Of a stretch of DNA of 64,000 bases, positions 34,322 through 42,784 are shown piece after piece. A program made the translations under genes and the position numbers. The stretch is taken from the NCBI GenBank assembly GCA_964351855.1, contig CAYGQD010000007.1:9375-73374 (forward strand), given 5' to 3'. The stretch's first letter is position 1; the number at the start of each line of letters is the position of its first letter. The DNA comes from JBCDHN01 sp964351855. GTDB lineage: Bacteria > Verrucomicrobiota > Verrucomicrobiia > Verrucomicrobiales > DEV007. Under the pieces are notes generated by a model. It was given only the letters and a program-made list of their open reading frames with translations. It made no database searches and was not told the DNA's origin.

Positions 34322-35515
34322 CTAAAAAAATCGTCGCGCCGGGACAATCGGTCGAGGCCGACAGATCCGCTGGATGCATTCGTCGAAGCTTTCTTCGTTG
34401 CTGAGGATCCCGATTTCGACCCGTAGGAAGTAGATTGGCACATCCACCTTGGGTAGTCGCGGAAAGCGGACCGAGTCCTTCTCCGTGGTCACGATCATGT
34501 CGACTCCGGCGTCGATGCATTGATTGATGAAGCCGAGCACTTCCTGTTCCGTGTAGCGGTGGTGGTCTGTGTAGCGACGCTTGACGATGATCTTCGCCCC
34601 GAGCCGCTCGAGACCTCCTTCGAAACTTTCCGGCACCGCGATGCCGCTGATCGTCCCCACTTCCTGACCTTGTAACGTCACCAGCGGATGTTGCTCGTGG
34701 GTGCCGAGCCGCTCGAGATACTTGGGTTCGTGGGTGCACTCAATGATCTCCGCCGTCCGGTTGTACTTTCGGATGCGTTTGATGAGTTCGTCGTTGGGAT
34801 CGCCATTGCACTTCGTGATGAAAATGTAGCTGGCGCGCTTCAGGTTTTTCGGCGGCTCGCGGAGCGTTCCCCGGGGAAGGAGATGTTCGTTGCCGAAGGG
34901 TTGGTAGCGATCAATCAAGACGATGTCGAGCCGATGTCGCAGCCGCAAATACTGCAACCCGTCATCCAAAATCAAGGTATCCGCCCCGAACTCTCGAATC
35001 GCGTGCAAGCCTCCCTTGACCCGATCCTTATCGGTGATCACCACCACGTTCTTCAAGTTCGAGGCCAGCATGTAGGGTTCGTCTCCCGCCGTCTTCGAGT
35101 CCAACAGGAGCTGCTTGCCGTCGTGCACGATCCGCGGAGGATCGATCTCCGGCGTCTTCCCGGACATCCGTTGCCGCAGACGCTGGCCCAGGGGTGGCTT
35201 GACCGATTTGTAGCCGCGACTCAGCACCGCCACTTTGCGTCCGCCATCCTGCAACGCCCGGGCGAATTTTTCGACCACCGGCGTCTTTCCGGTTCCACCC
35301 ACCGTCAGATTTCCGATGCTAACCACGAGACAGCCCAGATTCCGCTCCCGCATGATCCGGTAGCGATAGAGCCGCAGCCGGGCCGAAACCAACCCCTTGT
35401 AGATTTGCGACATCGACGCCAAAAAAGCCCGCAAAGCGGCAGCACGTTTTCCGCGGCGCCGTTCCAGCACCACCTCTATCGCAAATTGTTCGAGAGCTTC
35501 GAGCGTTTCCTTCAA
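34322..35515 (-). CDS. lpxK: Tetraacyldisaccharide 4'-kinase
   Basis: A 397-aa kinase of the lipid A (Raetz) pathway, adding the 4'-phosphate to the tetraacyldisaccharide precursor at the inner membrane. The extended P-loop SIGNLTVGGTGKTPVVEKF (about 67-85) is the LpxK signature. DTLILDDGLQYLRLRHRLDI carries the Walker-B-like DDG, and the C-terminal MIVTTEKDSVRFP matches the family end. It is somewhat longer than E. coli LpxK (about 330 aa) through an N-terminal helical part and an insert after the P-loop (KSVKPPLGQRLRQRM). Its presence means the organism makes lipid A, so it is a true outer-membrane bacterium. No other lpx gene is nearby. Confidence 0.94.
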   Translation of the reverse strand: MKETLEALEQFAIEVVLERRRGKRAAALRAFLASMSQIYKGLVSARLRLYRYRIMRERNLGCLVVSIGNLTVGGTGKTPVVEKFARALQDGGRKVAVLSRGYKSVKPPLGQRLRQRMSGKTPEIDPPRIVHDGKQLLLDSKTAGDEPYMLASNLKNVVVITDKDRVKGGLHAIREFGADTLILDDGLQYLRLRHRLDIVLIDRYQPFGNEHLLPRGTLREPPKNLKRASYIFITKCNGDPNDELIKRIRKYNRTAEIIECTHEPKYLERLGTHEQHPLVTLQGQEVGTISGIAVPESFEGGLERLGAKIIVKRRYTDHHRYTEQEVLGFINQCIDAGVDMIVTTEKDSVRFPRLPKVDVPIYFLRVEIGILSNEESFDECIQRICRPRPIVPARRFF

Positions 35516-35592
35516 TCGACTGTTACCATCAGGCAGACCCGGGGGATGACAAGTCGCCGGGATCGGAAAATCACACTGAGGTAGGCTCTATT

Positions 35593-36141
35593 CTAACCGT
35601 CGATCACCGCAGGAAAATCCGGACATAGCTCCGAGGTTTCCCCGAGAACTCCTGCTCGACCCACGTGAAACGTTATCGCGCCCGTTTCAGAGCATTCCCA
35701 CACCTCTTTCGCGCCCGCCTCAAAGTAGAGTTCGACCTTGTGAGCGATCTCCGCTTTGGAATTGCTTGGCGAGATGACTTCCACACAGATTTCTGGCGCG
35801 ACCGTAAAACACTTCTGGCCTTCCAACTGTTTGCGCAAGCGGTCAGAAATCCAGACGGTGTCACATCCCTTCACCCCCTCGGAAGTCGAAATGGGGCATT
35901 CCGTGATGACTTTTCCTTTCGACTGCAACTGTCGAAGGAGAAATCCTACCTCAAATTGTTTTCCACCATGGTCGGGAGCGGGCGGTGTGCTCATGATGAT
36001 TTGTCCAAAGCGGTCAGTTTCGATGCGATACGCGAGACTAGCCAAAAACTGATCCTCAAGCACTTCCTCCCAACGCGCCAAGTTGAAGGCGGTTTGATCA
36101 AATCCCGTTTCACCGGGTAACTTGAGCGCAGCTTGTCCCAT
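35593..36141 (-). CDS. Uma2-family (DUF820) PD-(D/E)XK nuclease-like protein
   Basis: A 182-aa protein from the ATG at 36141 (MGQAALKLPGE). The open frame extends further upstream only as a shadow of the RNase PH gene. The restriction-fold core is visible: VKGCDTVWISD, the PEICVEVISPSNSKAEIAHK block with Asp/Glu positions and Lys, then VELYFEAGAKEVWEC. Uma2 proteins are abundant in cyanobacteria and in some planctomycetes and verrucomicrobia; they are of uncertain role, with DNA binding or cleavage suspected. It is divergent from RNase PH. There is no evidence of mobile DNA around it. Confidence 0.85.
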   Translation of the reverse strand: MGQAALKLPGETGFDQTAFNLARWEEVLEDQFLASLAYRIETDRFGQIIMSTPPAPDHGGKQFEVGFLLRQLQSKGKVITECPISTSEGVKGCDTVWISDRLRKQLEGQKCFTVAPEICVEVISPSNSKAEIAHKVELYFEAGAKEVWECSETGAITFHVGRAGVLGETSELCPDFPAVIDG

Positions 36142-36225
36142 GGTTTTGAGTTTACCAAGCCAAGCGGATCTGGCAAGCCGCGAAACTGAGGGTTGAGATT
36201 CTCCGCAGCCTTCCCATACTCCGGG

Positions 36226-37008
36226 ATGACCCGTTCCGACAACCGCGCCCTCGATGAACTCCGCTCCATCACCTTTCAGCCGGACATCGCGCCGCACGCC
36301 ACGGGCTCGGTCCTGGTCGGGTTCGGCGATACTCGGGTGATTTGCAGCGCGATGATCGAGGACAAGGTCCCCTATTGGATGAAGCAGCAAAACGTTCCCG
36401 GCGGCTGGCTCACTGCGGAATACAACATGCTCCCCTACTCCACCCTGGACCGCAAACAGCGCGACATCACCCGTGGCAAAATCGATGGCCGCAGCAGCGA
36501 AATCCAGCGCCTCATTGGTCGCTCGCTCCGCGCCGTGGTCGATCTCCGCGCGCTCGGCCAGCGCACCCTCTGGCTGGATTGCGACGTTCTCCAAGCCGAT
36601 GGCGGAACCCGCACCGCTTCCATCACCGGCGGTTGTGTCGCCGCCGCGATCGCCTTCAATCGCCTGATTGACCAAGGCAAACTCAAGAAGTCGCCGCTCA
36701 AACAGCTCGTCGCCGCCGTCAGCGCCGGGGTCGTCGAGGACACCGCGATGCTCGATCTCTGTTACGTGGAAGACCGCGACGCGGCGGTCGATTTCAACAT
36801 CGTCATGACCGAGTCCCTCGAATTCGTCGAGATGCAGGGCTCTGGCGAGGAAGCCGTGTTTTCCCACGAGCAAATGCTGGAAATGGTGGATCTCAGTAAG
36901 AAAGGCGTCCAAGAGCTGATAGAGCTTCAACGCGCCGCGATCCGCAGCGTGGAGACCGAAGCGGAGCCGACCCAGCTCGAAGATTTGGCGAAGCACTTCA
37001 AGGCTTGA
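36226..37008 (+). CDS. rph: Ribonuclease PH
   Basis: A 260-aa phosphorolytic 3'-5' exoribonuclease that trims tRNA 3' ends. The ATG at 36226 (MTRSDNRALDELRSITFQPD) gives the standard length and start; an earlier in-frame ATG at 36193 is rejected. Family blocks are GSVLVGFGDTRVICSAMIED, RDITRGKIDGRSSEIQRLIG, LWLDCDVLQADGGTRTASIT and DLCYVEDRDAAVDFNIVMT. Expected as a cytoplasmic hexamer. Its stop overlaps or abuts the start of the downstream glycosidase gene. Canonical in every respect. Confidence 0.97.
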   Translation: MTRSDNRALDELRSITFQPDIAPHATGSVLVGFGDTRVICSAMIEDKVPYWMKQQNVPGGWLTAEYNMLPYSTLDRKQRDITRGKIDGRSSEIQRLIGRSLRAVVDLRALGQRTLWLDCDVLQADGGTRTASITGGCVAAAIAFNRLIDQGKLKKSPLKQLVAAVSAGVVEDTAMLDLCYVEDRDAAVDFNIVMTESLEFVEMQGSGEEAVFSHEQMLEMVDLSKKGVQELIELQRAAIRSVETEAEPTQLEDLAKHFKA

Positions 37009-37019
37009 ACTCGCTGAAA

Positions 37020-38732
37020 ATGGATCAACGGGGCGCGCAAGCCCTGCTTTGCGCCTGGTTTGTCGTCCTCAGCCTGATGGGCGCACCGGCTGCGGAATCC
37101 GTAGCTTGGTCGGTCCGGTTGACGCCTGATGCCACACCTCTCCCGAAAGCCGGAGTTCCCTTTCTTCACGAAACCGTCGAAGAGGCGATCGCGGATTCCG
37201 ATGGTTTGTCGTTGGAGCCCGAGACGGCCCATGACTGGTGGAAAGCCGAGGCGGCCGAGGAACCGTTTCGACTGAAACTGCAAGTCGATTCAAACTCCTT
37301 CACCCACGGTGTTCTCACCGTCTGGAACTGGCACAACCGAGCCGTCGCCCAATGGAAGGTGGCGAGCGGGGTGGAGACTTGGGCCGAGCTGCACATCACC
37401 GGAAAAGGCGTGTATCAGCTGACGCTGGATGGGTATGCTGATGACGTCTGCCAGAAGCGCCTGGTTCGCAGTATCGCCGTGACCGAAGATTTGAACGCGG
37501 CCCGGGAGACCTGGAAACGAGAAGAGTTTTTTCTGGGCGTCTGCGCCTTTCCCGGAAGGTATCACTGGTCCTTCCGAGGAGAGCCCACCCTTCCCAAAAC
37601 GCTCACCGAAACCGCTGCCCGAGAACTGGAAGCGAATGCCTTGGCCAGGCTGGGATTCCAAGTCGTCCGGCCCGATGAATCGATGGAGATGGGACAATCC
37701 ACGACCGGCTATCAGTATCAGTTCGATCGCATGGACGCGGCCGTCACGGCTTACACCTCCCGTGGATTCGAACTCGCCCTCCAGCTGATGCATGCGCCGG
37801 ACTGGGCCATCGCGAAAGGTTATCAAGACGTCAAGGAACACATCTGGCGCTATCCGCGGGCCGAAGATCCCCAGCGCGCCTACGTCAAGGCTCTCCTCGA
37901 TCGCTATGGCCGCCACGCCCGCTTCGTCCAAATTTTCAACGAGCCGGATCAGGTCCAGTTTTGGTCCGGAACACCGGAAGAATTCGTGGCGCAACTTCGC
38001 TACACGCGAGAGGAAATCCGGAAGTTCGATTCACAGCTCCCGATACTCCAGGGCGGCTACTCGTTGGTCGAGCCGAGCAAGACCCGCTACTACCTCCAGC
38101 AACTCGATGGACTGATCGATTACGCCGCGTATCATTCCCACGGCAGTCTCCGCGACCTGATGGAAGATCACGCCACCCTTCAGCAGATGAAGGCCGAGGT
38201 CGGGGCCGCGCCGCGACGCTGGATCAACACGGAGATGGGTTACGACGGTTGGCGGCTCGATCAAGAACGGCGCAAGGGCCAGATCGTCCCGCAGAAAACA
38301 CTCTATTGCTGGGCCTCAGATCACGCCGGGGTGCTTCTGTTCGGCGGTCGGATGACGCTGGCGCCGAAGCGAACGAATCAGGATTTCGGGTTCCTCGATC
38401 ATCAGTTTTGCCCCCGATTTGTCGTCGGCTCCCTCAGCGCCATGGTCTCGACCTTGGATGGAGCCTCGTTTCATTCCATCGCGCTGCAAACCGACGAGAT
38501 CTTTGTCTATCAGTTCCAACGCGGCGAAAACCGGATGCTCGCCGCCTTCACCTTGGGCGACTCCGCCGAAATCGAAATCCAGTCGAACGCGAACGCCGCC
38601 ATCCAAACCGATGAAATGGGAAATCGACACCCGCTCGATGAGGCCACCACGATTCGGATGACGCTCGATGGCTATCCTCGCTATTTGACTCTTGTCGGTG
38701 TGAACACGATCAACGTTACGACTGCCGATTGA
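37020..38732 (+). CDS. Exported clan GH-A glycoside hydrolase-like protein
   Basis: A 570-aa protein with a signal peptide (ALLCAWFVVLSLMGAPAA). A TTG at 37005 overlapping the rph stop is an alternative start. An N-terminal beta-rich region (about 30-165) precedes a TIM barrel with ARFVQIFNEPDQVQFW (acid/base Glu about 308) and RRWINTEMGYDGW (candidate nucleophile Glu about 405), the pair typical of clan GH-A enzymes such as GH39 or GH5. A C-terminal beta-sandwich closes the chain. Substrate is unknown; a polysaccharide is likely given the surrounding glycan genes. Being just after rph is probably chance read-through rather than shared function. Confidence 0.82.
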   Translation: MDQRGAQALLCAWFVVLSLMGAPAAESVAWSVRLTPDATPLPKAGVPFLHETVEEAIADSDGLSLEPETAHDWWKAEAAEEPFRLKLQVDSNSFTHGVLTVWNWHNRAVAQWKVASGVETWAELHITGKGVYQLTLDGYADDVCQKRLVRSIAVTEDLNAARETWKREEFFLGVCAFPGRYHWSFRGEPTLPKTLTETAARELEANALARLGFQVVRPDESMEMGQSTTGYQYQFDRMDAAVTAYTSRGFELALQLMHAPDWAIAKGYQDVKEHIWRYPRAEDPQRAYVKALLDRYGRHARFVQIFNEPDQVQFWSGTPEEFVAQLRYTREEIRKFDSQLPILQGGYSLVEPSKTRYYLQQLDGLIDYAAYHSHGSLRDLMEDHATLQQMKAEVGAAPRRWINTEMGYDGWRLDQERRKGQIVPQKTLYCWASDHAGVLLFGGRMTLAPKRTNQDFGFLDHQFCPRFVVGSLSAMVSTLDGASFHSIALQTDEIFVYQFQRGENRMLAAFTLGDSAEIEIQSNANAAIQTDEMGNRHPLDEATTIRMTLDGYPRYLTLVGVNTINVTTAD

Positions 38733-38826
38733 GAAAACAGGCAGCCATTTGCCCCGAAAAGCTTCCTTTCCAGCCATCGTTCAAATCCGTTCGCCGACGG
38801 CCCAGTTTAGTGGTAAACTGCTCGCA

Positions 38827-39207
38827 ATGAATCGGTCGCAACTTCGCTCTCACCACGGCTTCAGTCTTGTCGAGATGTTGGTCGTCATCGCCGTGATTGG
38901 AATTCTCGCCGCAGTCGCTGTGCCCAACATTGGACGGATCAACGAAACCACCAACGATGCAAAAGATAAGCGAAACGCTCAGAACATCGTTTCGTTGTTT
39001 CATTCCGGAGAAGGCGCCGGACTCGATTTGGTCGGCGCGGATAAGACCGAAACCATCGCCAAAGTCATCTCCGGCGGAACCGTCCCGGAAGGCGTGTTCA
39101 CCGGAACCTACTTCGGCATTCAAGGTCTCTCCCAAACGGAGCAGGACAAAGCGGCAGTCTACATCGATTTCATCGGAGGGTCGCTCCAATACATGGGCGA
39201 TAATTAG
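38827..39207 (+). CDS. Type II secretion/type IV pilus-like pseudopilin
   Basis: A 126-aa protein from the ATG at 38827. A basic leader (MNRSQLRSHHG) is followed by the prepilin-peptidase motif FSLVEMLVVIAVIGILAAVA, with cleavage before Phe and Glu at +5. The globular part is short (about 90 residues) and contains EGVFTGTYFGIQGLS. Such short pilins are common and multiple in verrucomicrobia and planctomycetes. It is probably exported to a pseudopilus or kept as a membrane anchor. No gsp or pil machinery genes are beside it. The neighbouring GspG-like gene at 59303-59698 lacks this leader. Confidence 0.9.
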   Translation: MNRSQLRSHHGFSLVEMLVVIAVIGILAAVAVPNIGRINETTNDAKDKRNAQNIVSLFHSGEGAGLDLVGADKTETIAKVISGGTVPEGVFTGTYFGIQGLSQTEQDKAAVYIDFIGGSLQYMGDN

Positions 39208-39272
39208 GGATCACGGAATCCGGATTCGCCTCCGTTTGACCGGGGAATGGTGCGATCCTATGCTCTGGCGAA

Positions 39273-39689
39273 ATGCCGAATCCCGATCCTCCTGACCTCA
39301 AGTTGCTTGGCCATTCCGAGGGCTTGCCGACGTCTCCTTCCCCCGCGATTTTAGAGACGTTTCCCAATCAATCACCGCAACGAAAGTATTGGATCAAGCT
39401 GGATTGTGCGGAGTTTTCCTCGCTTTGCCCGGTCACGGGTCAGCCGGACTTTGCGAAGCTGCGGATCGAGTATATTCCGGGCGAACTCTGTGTGGAGACG
39501 AAGTCGCTGAAGTTTTATCTGGCGTCCTATCGCAACACCGCCGCCTTTAATGAAGAAATCGTGAATCGGGTGGCGAGTGATTTGCTGGAAGTTTGCTCGC
39601 CGCAGAAACTCCAGGTGTTCGGAGCCTTTGCCGCGCGCGGAGGAATTAGCCTGACCGTGGAAGTGAGCTACCCGGAACCGGATTTATGA
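39273..39689 (+). CDS. queF: NADPH-dependent 7-cyano-7-deazaguanine reductase
   Basis: A 138-aa unimodular QueF reducing preQ0 to preQ1 in queuosine synthesis. The catalytic EFSSLCPVTGQPDFAKL block with its Cys nucleophile and ETKSLKFYLASYRNTAAFNE, with the nitrile-site Glu and NADPH-binding loop, are intact. The C-terminus has the FGAFAARGGISL strand. Its stop overlaps the queC start by four bases. Absence of a preQ1 riboswitch pattern in the 65-base leader suggests promoter-level or no dedicated control. Cytoplasmic. Confidence 0.96.
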   Translation: MPNPDPPDLKLLGHSEGLPTSPSPAILETFPNQSPQRKYWIKLDCAEFSSLCPVTGQPDFAKLRIEYIPGELCVETKSLKFYLASYRNTAAFNEEIVNRVASDLLEVCSPQKLQVFGAFAARGGISLTVEVSYPEPDL

Positions 39690-40348
39690 AAGTGGTGATT
39701 CTCCTGAGTGGCGGCATGGATTCCGTCACCGCTCTCTACCAAGCTGCCAAGGATCATGAGGTGATCCACGCGCTGAGTTTCGATTATGGATCGAAGCATA
39801 ATCGCTGCGAGCTTCCCTTTGCTGAGCATCACGCAAAACATCTCCAGATTCCGCATCAAGTGATCGATCTGGGGTTCGTGAACGAGCTGTTTGAGTCGGA
39901 TCTCCTCCAATCCGGCGGCGAAATTCCCGACGGTCACTATGCCGAAGCAAGCATGAAGCGCACCGTCGTCCCGTTCCGAAATGGAATCATGCTCGCAGTC
40001 GCCTGTGGTTTCGCCGAAAGCCGCGAAGCCGAGGGATTGGTGATCGCGGCCCACTCTGGAGATCACGCCATTTACCCGGACTGCCGCGAGCCGTTCATGA
40101 AAGCGATGAGTCAGGCGATGCGCGCCGGAACCTACGCCGAAATTCAGCTCCTCCGACCCTTCATCGCGATGGACAAGTCGCAAATTGCCACCCGTGGGAC
40201 CGAACTGGGAGTGGACTTCGCTCAAACATGGTCCTGTTACAAAGGCGGCGAGGTTCACTGTGGAACCTGCGGCACCTGCGTAGAACGGATCGAAGCCTTC
40301 GAGCTCGCTGGCATCCCGGACCCCACCAACTACCTGAGTCATGAGTAG
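39686..40348 (+). CDS. queC: 7-cyano-7-deazaguanine synthase
   Basis: A 220-aa adenine-nucleotide alpha-hydrolase making preQ0 from carboxy-deazaguanine. The ATP motif LLSGGMDSVTALYQ is at residues 5-18, and the C-terminal zinc site CYKGGEVHCGTCGTCVER has four cysteines. It overlaps queF upstream by four bases and the dehydrogenase downstream by eight, forming a tight operon. The other queuosine genes (queD, queE, tgt) are not in the window. Confidence 0.96.
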   Translation: MKVVILLSGGMDSVTALYQAAKDHEVIHALSFDYGSKHNRCELPFAEHHAKHLQIPHQVIDLGFVNELFESDLLQSGGEIPDGHYAEASMKRTVVPFRNGIMLAVACGFAESREAEGLVIAAHSGDHAIYPDCREPFMKAMSQAMRAGTYAEIQLLRPFIAMDKSQIATRGTELGVDFAQTWSCYKGGEVHCGTCGTCVERIEAFELAGIPDPTNYLSHE

Positions 40349-41306
40349 CCCCATAGCGATTAACGCGGTTCGCGTTCCTACCGACTATTTGTCCCCTCTT
40401 CTGGAAGTGGCCCAAGTCGTGCAGCCGGATCACGCCAACGTCATGTCCCGCGATGAGTTGCTGGAGACGATTCAAGAGCACCACGCGATCGGGGCGATCA
40501 TTCCCGGCGAATTGAAGATCGATGCTGCCCTGCTGGATGCGGTGCCGAGTCTGCGAATTCTGGCGAACACCGCCGCCGGGTTCAACAATTTGCCCCTCGA
40601 TGCCATGACCGAGCGAGGAATCTGGGCCACGAACACGCCCGACGCCTTCGTCGATGCCACCGCCGATGCCGCTCTTGGGCTGATCCTGGCAGTGGCCCGA
40701 AGCGTCGTCCAAGGCGACCGTTTCGTTCGATCCGGCGAGTGGGCGGAAAAGGGAATCGTCACCGCGATGTGGGAAGGCATGGAGCTTCGTGGCAAAACCT
40801 TGGGCGTTGTCGGCTTTGGAAGAATCGGTCAAGCCGTTGGCCAACGCGCGGCAGCTTTTGGAATGAAGGTGATTCACGCGCGGCGTAGCTCAGATGGAAC
40901 GCCCGGCTGTCGAACCCTGGAACAGCTTTTGGTCGAGGCGGATGTCGTCAGTCTCCACACCCCGCTTTCTGATTCCACCCGGCACTTGATCGATGCCACC
41001 GCCTTCAAAACGATGAAGAAAGGGGCCATCCTCATCAATCTGGCCCGTGGACCGGTCGTCGATGAAAACGCCTTGGTCGATGCCTTGAAGTCGGGCAAAC
41101 TTCGCGGAGCCGGATTGGATGTGTTCGAGCACGAACCCGGAGTTCATCCGGATTTGCTCAAAATGGAACAGGTCACCCTAACGCCCCACTTGGGAGGAGC
41201 TACCCGGGAAGCAAGAAAAGCCGCTCGAATGACGGCGGCGGAGAATGTTCGGAGAGTCATTCTCGGGGAAATCCCGCTGACGCCCCTGAATCAAATCTCC
41301 CGTTAA
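40341..41306 (+). CDS. D-2-hydroxyacid dehydrogenase (glyoxylate/hydroxypyruvate reductase type)
   Basis: A 321-aa NAD(P)-dependent dehydrogenase. The Rossmann motif LGVVGFGRIGQAVGQRAA (about 150-167), the catalytic Arg in LINLARGPVVDENALV, a Glu position near EHEPGVHPD, and the His in TPHLGGATREARKAA are all present. It belongs to the GyaR/GhrB-like group: glyoxylate, hydroxypyruvate or 2-ketogluconate reduction is plausible. The start overlaps the queC stop by eight bases, so it is cotranscribed though unrelated in pathway. Cytoplasmic. Confidence 0.92.
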   Translation: MSSPIAINAVRVPTDYLSPLLEVAQVVQPDHANVMSRDELLETIQEHHAIGAIIPGELKIDAALLDAVPSLRILANTAAGFNNLPLDAMTERGIWATNTPDAFVDATADAALGLILAVARSVVQGDRFVRSGEWAEKGIVTAMWEGMELRGKTLGVVGFGRIGQAVGQRAAAFGMKVIHARRSSDGTPGCRTLEQLLVEADVVSLHTPLSDSTRHLIDATAFKTMKKGAILINLARGPVVDENALVDALKSGKLRGAGLDVFEHEPGVHPDLLKMEQVTLTPHLGGATREARKAARMTAAENVRRVILGEIPLTPLNQISR

Positions 41307-41316
41307 CAAAGAACCC

Positions 41317-41341
41317 CACTCCTGGCGATCAACCGGGAGTG
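41317..41341. terminator. Weak hairpin between convergent genes
   Basis: CACTCCTGG (41317-41325) pairs with CCGGGAGTG (41333-41341) with one mismatch across a 7-base loop, between the dehydrogenase (plus) and ECF sigma factor (minus) ends. A T-rich run follows only on the minus strand (GGTTCTTTG), so it more likely ends minus-strand transcription. Weak call. Confidence 0.4.
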
Positions 41342-41410
41342 CCACACGATTCGAACGGAATTTCCTCGTGCAGTTCCGGGCTCACGCCAAAGAGTGGGAT
41401 CGAAAGGTTT

Positions 41411-42016
41411 TTAGCAGCCCGGGCAAGGCGTCATCGATCCGGTCGGCTCCCAAATGGCGCTGAGTTGATCGCGGAGCGCCTTCTTCGCCCGATGGATCAG
41501 CACCCAAAGGTGATTGCGGCTGATACCGAGCTTGGTGGTGATGTCATCCGTCGAAAGTCCCTGAAGTTCACGCATGCGGAAGGCTTCGGCTGCTTGGCCA
41601 GGAATGCGATCGAGGGCGGACTCCACTAATTCGACAAATTCCGCGTTCTCAGCAGCGCGAGCGGGCTGCTCGTGGGCTGGGCCCTGGTCACCGTTCTGCG
41701 CATAGTTCAGGGCATCCAAGGTATCGCTGTCTTCCGCTTCCAGTCCGAGCTGGCTAACCATGAGACTCGGCTTGCGAGCGGCACTGCGGTAGAAGTCAGA
41801 AATTTTATTGAGGAGGATCCGGGTGAGCCAGGTGCGCTCCGCCGCTTTGCCCTGGAAGCCTTTGCGGGCTTTCCACGCCGCCATAAACGTCTCTTGAACA
41901 ACATCCTCGGCAATCGACGGATTACGAACCTTCCCCAGCGCATAGTGCATGAGGTAGTCGCGGTGATTTTCATTCCAACGAGCCGGGTCAAGTTGATGGT
42001 TGGCTGTCGTATTCAT
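41411..42016 (-). CDS. ECF-type RNA polymerase sigma factor
   Basis: A 201-aa extracytoplasmic-function sigma-70 factor: region 2 (RNPSIAEDVVQETFMAAW, then ERTWLTRILLNKISDFYRSA) and region 4 (ELQGLSTDDITTKLGISRNH, LIHRAKKALRDQL) are present, separated by an Ala/Glu-rich linker (about 95-125). It ends in the unusual CPGC tail after PTGSMT. No anti-sigma gene follows. The gene is downstream of the TetR regulator, and a candidate operator sits 116 bases upstream of its start (42132-42145), so TetR may control it. Targets are unknown. Confidence 0.92.
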   Translation of the reverse strand: MNTTANHQLDPARWNENHRDYLMHYALGKVRNPSIAEDVVQETFMAAWKARKGFQGKAAERTWLTRILLNKISDFYRSAARKPSLMVSQLGLEAEDSDTLDALNYAQNGDQGPAHEQPARAAENAEFVELVESALDRIPGQAAEAFRMRELQGLSTDDITTKLGISRNHLWVLIHRAKKALRDQLSAIWEPTGSMTPCPGC

Positions 42017-42131
42017 TTCGTTTGGTCAGTAAGAGTTGGTTAATGAGAAAACGGGCTTTTCGGGAGAATGGATTCAGAATTGGAATCGATTTTGCAGGAA
42101 GAGTGCCGTTCTCGGCTTGATCTCTTTCTAT

Positions 42132-42145
42132 ACAGACAGGTCTGT
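42132..42145. promoter_or_regulatory. Candidate TetR operator upstream of the ECF sigma gene
   Basis: ACAGAC-AG-GTCTGT is a perfect 6+6 palindrome around two central bases, in the gap between the TetR gene stop and the ECF sigma start. The minus-strand reading places it inside a TATAGA-containing, promoter-like stretch. A second copy with 11 of 14 matching positions lies at 42741-42754. Confidence 0.6.
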
Positions 42146-42164
42146 CTATACGCAACCAAAAAAA

Positions 42165-42731
42165 CTAACAATTCTCTTTTTCGCAAATTTCGCGAGCCAT
42201 CTGCAGCGCCGCATCCACCGGCCAGATCGCTTTCAGGTTCTGCGATTCCATCGTAGCGCCCGAGTAGAGCACAAACAGCGCATCACCCAGCTCACGCGCT
42301 CGATTACCCGTGGCCGAAAATCCCGTGGCTAATTCCCGGAAAAAATCCCGGATACCCAGCTTGTGATCTTCAATCTGCCGACACAGGCTGGACTCTCCCT
42401 CTTTGCATACCGCTCCCGTATTGGTGAACGGGCATCCACGAAACTCATTCGCAATCAAATAGTTACGAAGACCCTCAAAATACTGAACCACTTTCTCTTT
42501 CGGTGGCAGATTCTGATTAAGAAGCGTTTCCCGATTGCACTCCGACTTCTCATGCAATTCAACGAGCCAGGCTTCACAAAGCGCCTCTTTCGAGGGGAAA
42601 TGATGGTAAAACGTCGCCTTCGCCGTCTCCGACTTGTCGATGATTTCGTTGATTCCAACCTCGGAATAGCCACGCTCGGCGAACAAGCGGGCTGCGGTTT
42701 GAAGGATGCGCTCTCGGGCAGGTGTGGGCAT
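42165..42731 (-). CDS. TetR-family transcriptional regulator
   Basis: A 188-aa repressor: N-terminal TetR helix-turn-helix (RERILQTAARLFAERGY, then NEIIDKSETAKATFYHHFPS, residues 6-50) and a ligand domain with several cysteines (GCPFTNTGAVCKEG, SSLCRQ, EICEKENC) that could serve redox or thiol sensing, resembling the C-terminal TetR_C_6/RutR-like group. It lies between two matching palindromes, one directly at its own start and one in front of the ECF sigma gene, suggesting autoregulation and control of sigma. The peroxiredoxin beside it, on the same strand, hints at an oxidative-stress context. Ligand is unknown. Confidence 0.93.
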   Translation of the reverse strand: MPTPARERILQTAARLFAERGYSEVGINEIIDKSETAKATFYHHFPSKEALCEAWLVELHEKSECNRETLLNQNLPPKEKVVQYFEGLRNYLIANEFRGCPFTNTGAVCKEGESSLCRQIEDHKLGIRDFFRELATGFSATGNRARELGDALFVLYSGATMESQNLKAIWPVDAALQMAREICEKENC

Positions 42732-42740
42732 AGAAATGAG

Positions 42741-42754
42741 ACTGACTAGTCTGT
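42741..42754. promoter_or_regulatory. Candidate TetR operator at its own promoter
   Basis: ACTGACTAGTCTGT, 9 bases upstream of the tetR-family start codon, shares the half-site pattern AC(A/T)GAC-NN-GTCTGT with the site at 42132-42145. The position overlaps the ribosome-binding region, consistent with direct autorepression. Confidence 0.55.
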
Positions 42755-42784
42755 TTGTAACTTAATCTTGAACTAGGGATCAAT

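Noticed and set aside
35593..36996. A 467-residue minus-strand protein
   Set aside because: Only the last 182 residues (from 36141) form a real Uma2 protein. The upstream part is a shadow of the RNase PH gene.
39208..39272. preQ1 riboswitch upstream of queF-queC
   Set aside because: The leader is only about 65 bases and shows no recognisable preQ1-I or -II core. Queuosine genes often lack one.
40880..40921. tRNA-like stretch (GTAGCTCAGATGG followed by GTCGAACCC)
   Set aside because: It lies inside the dehydrogenase coding sequence in frame. The anticodon arm and acceptor stem do not form, and spacing between the D-like and T-like boxes is far too short.
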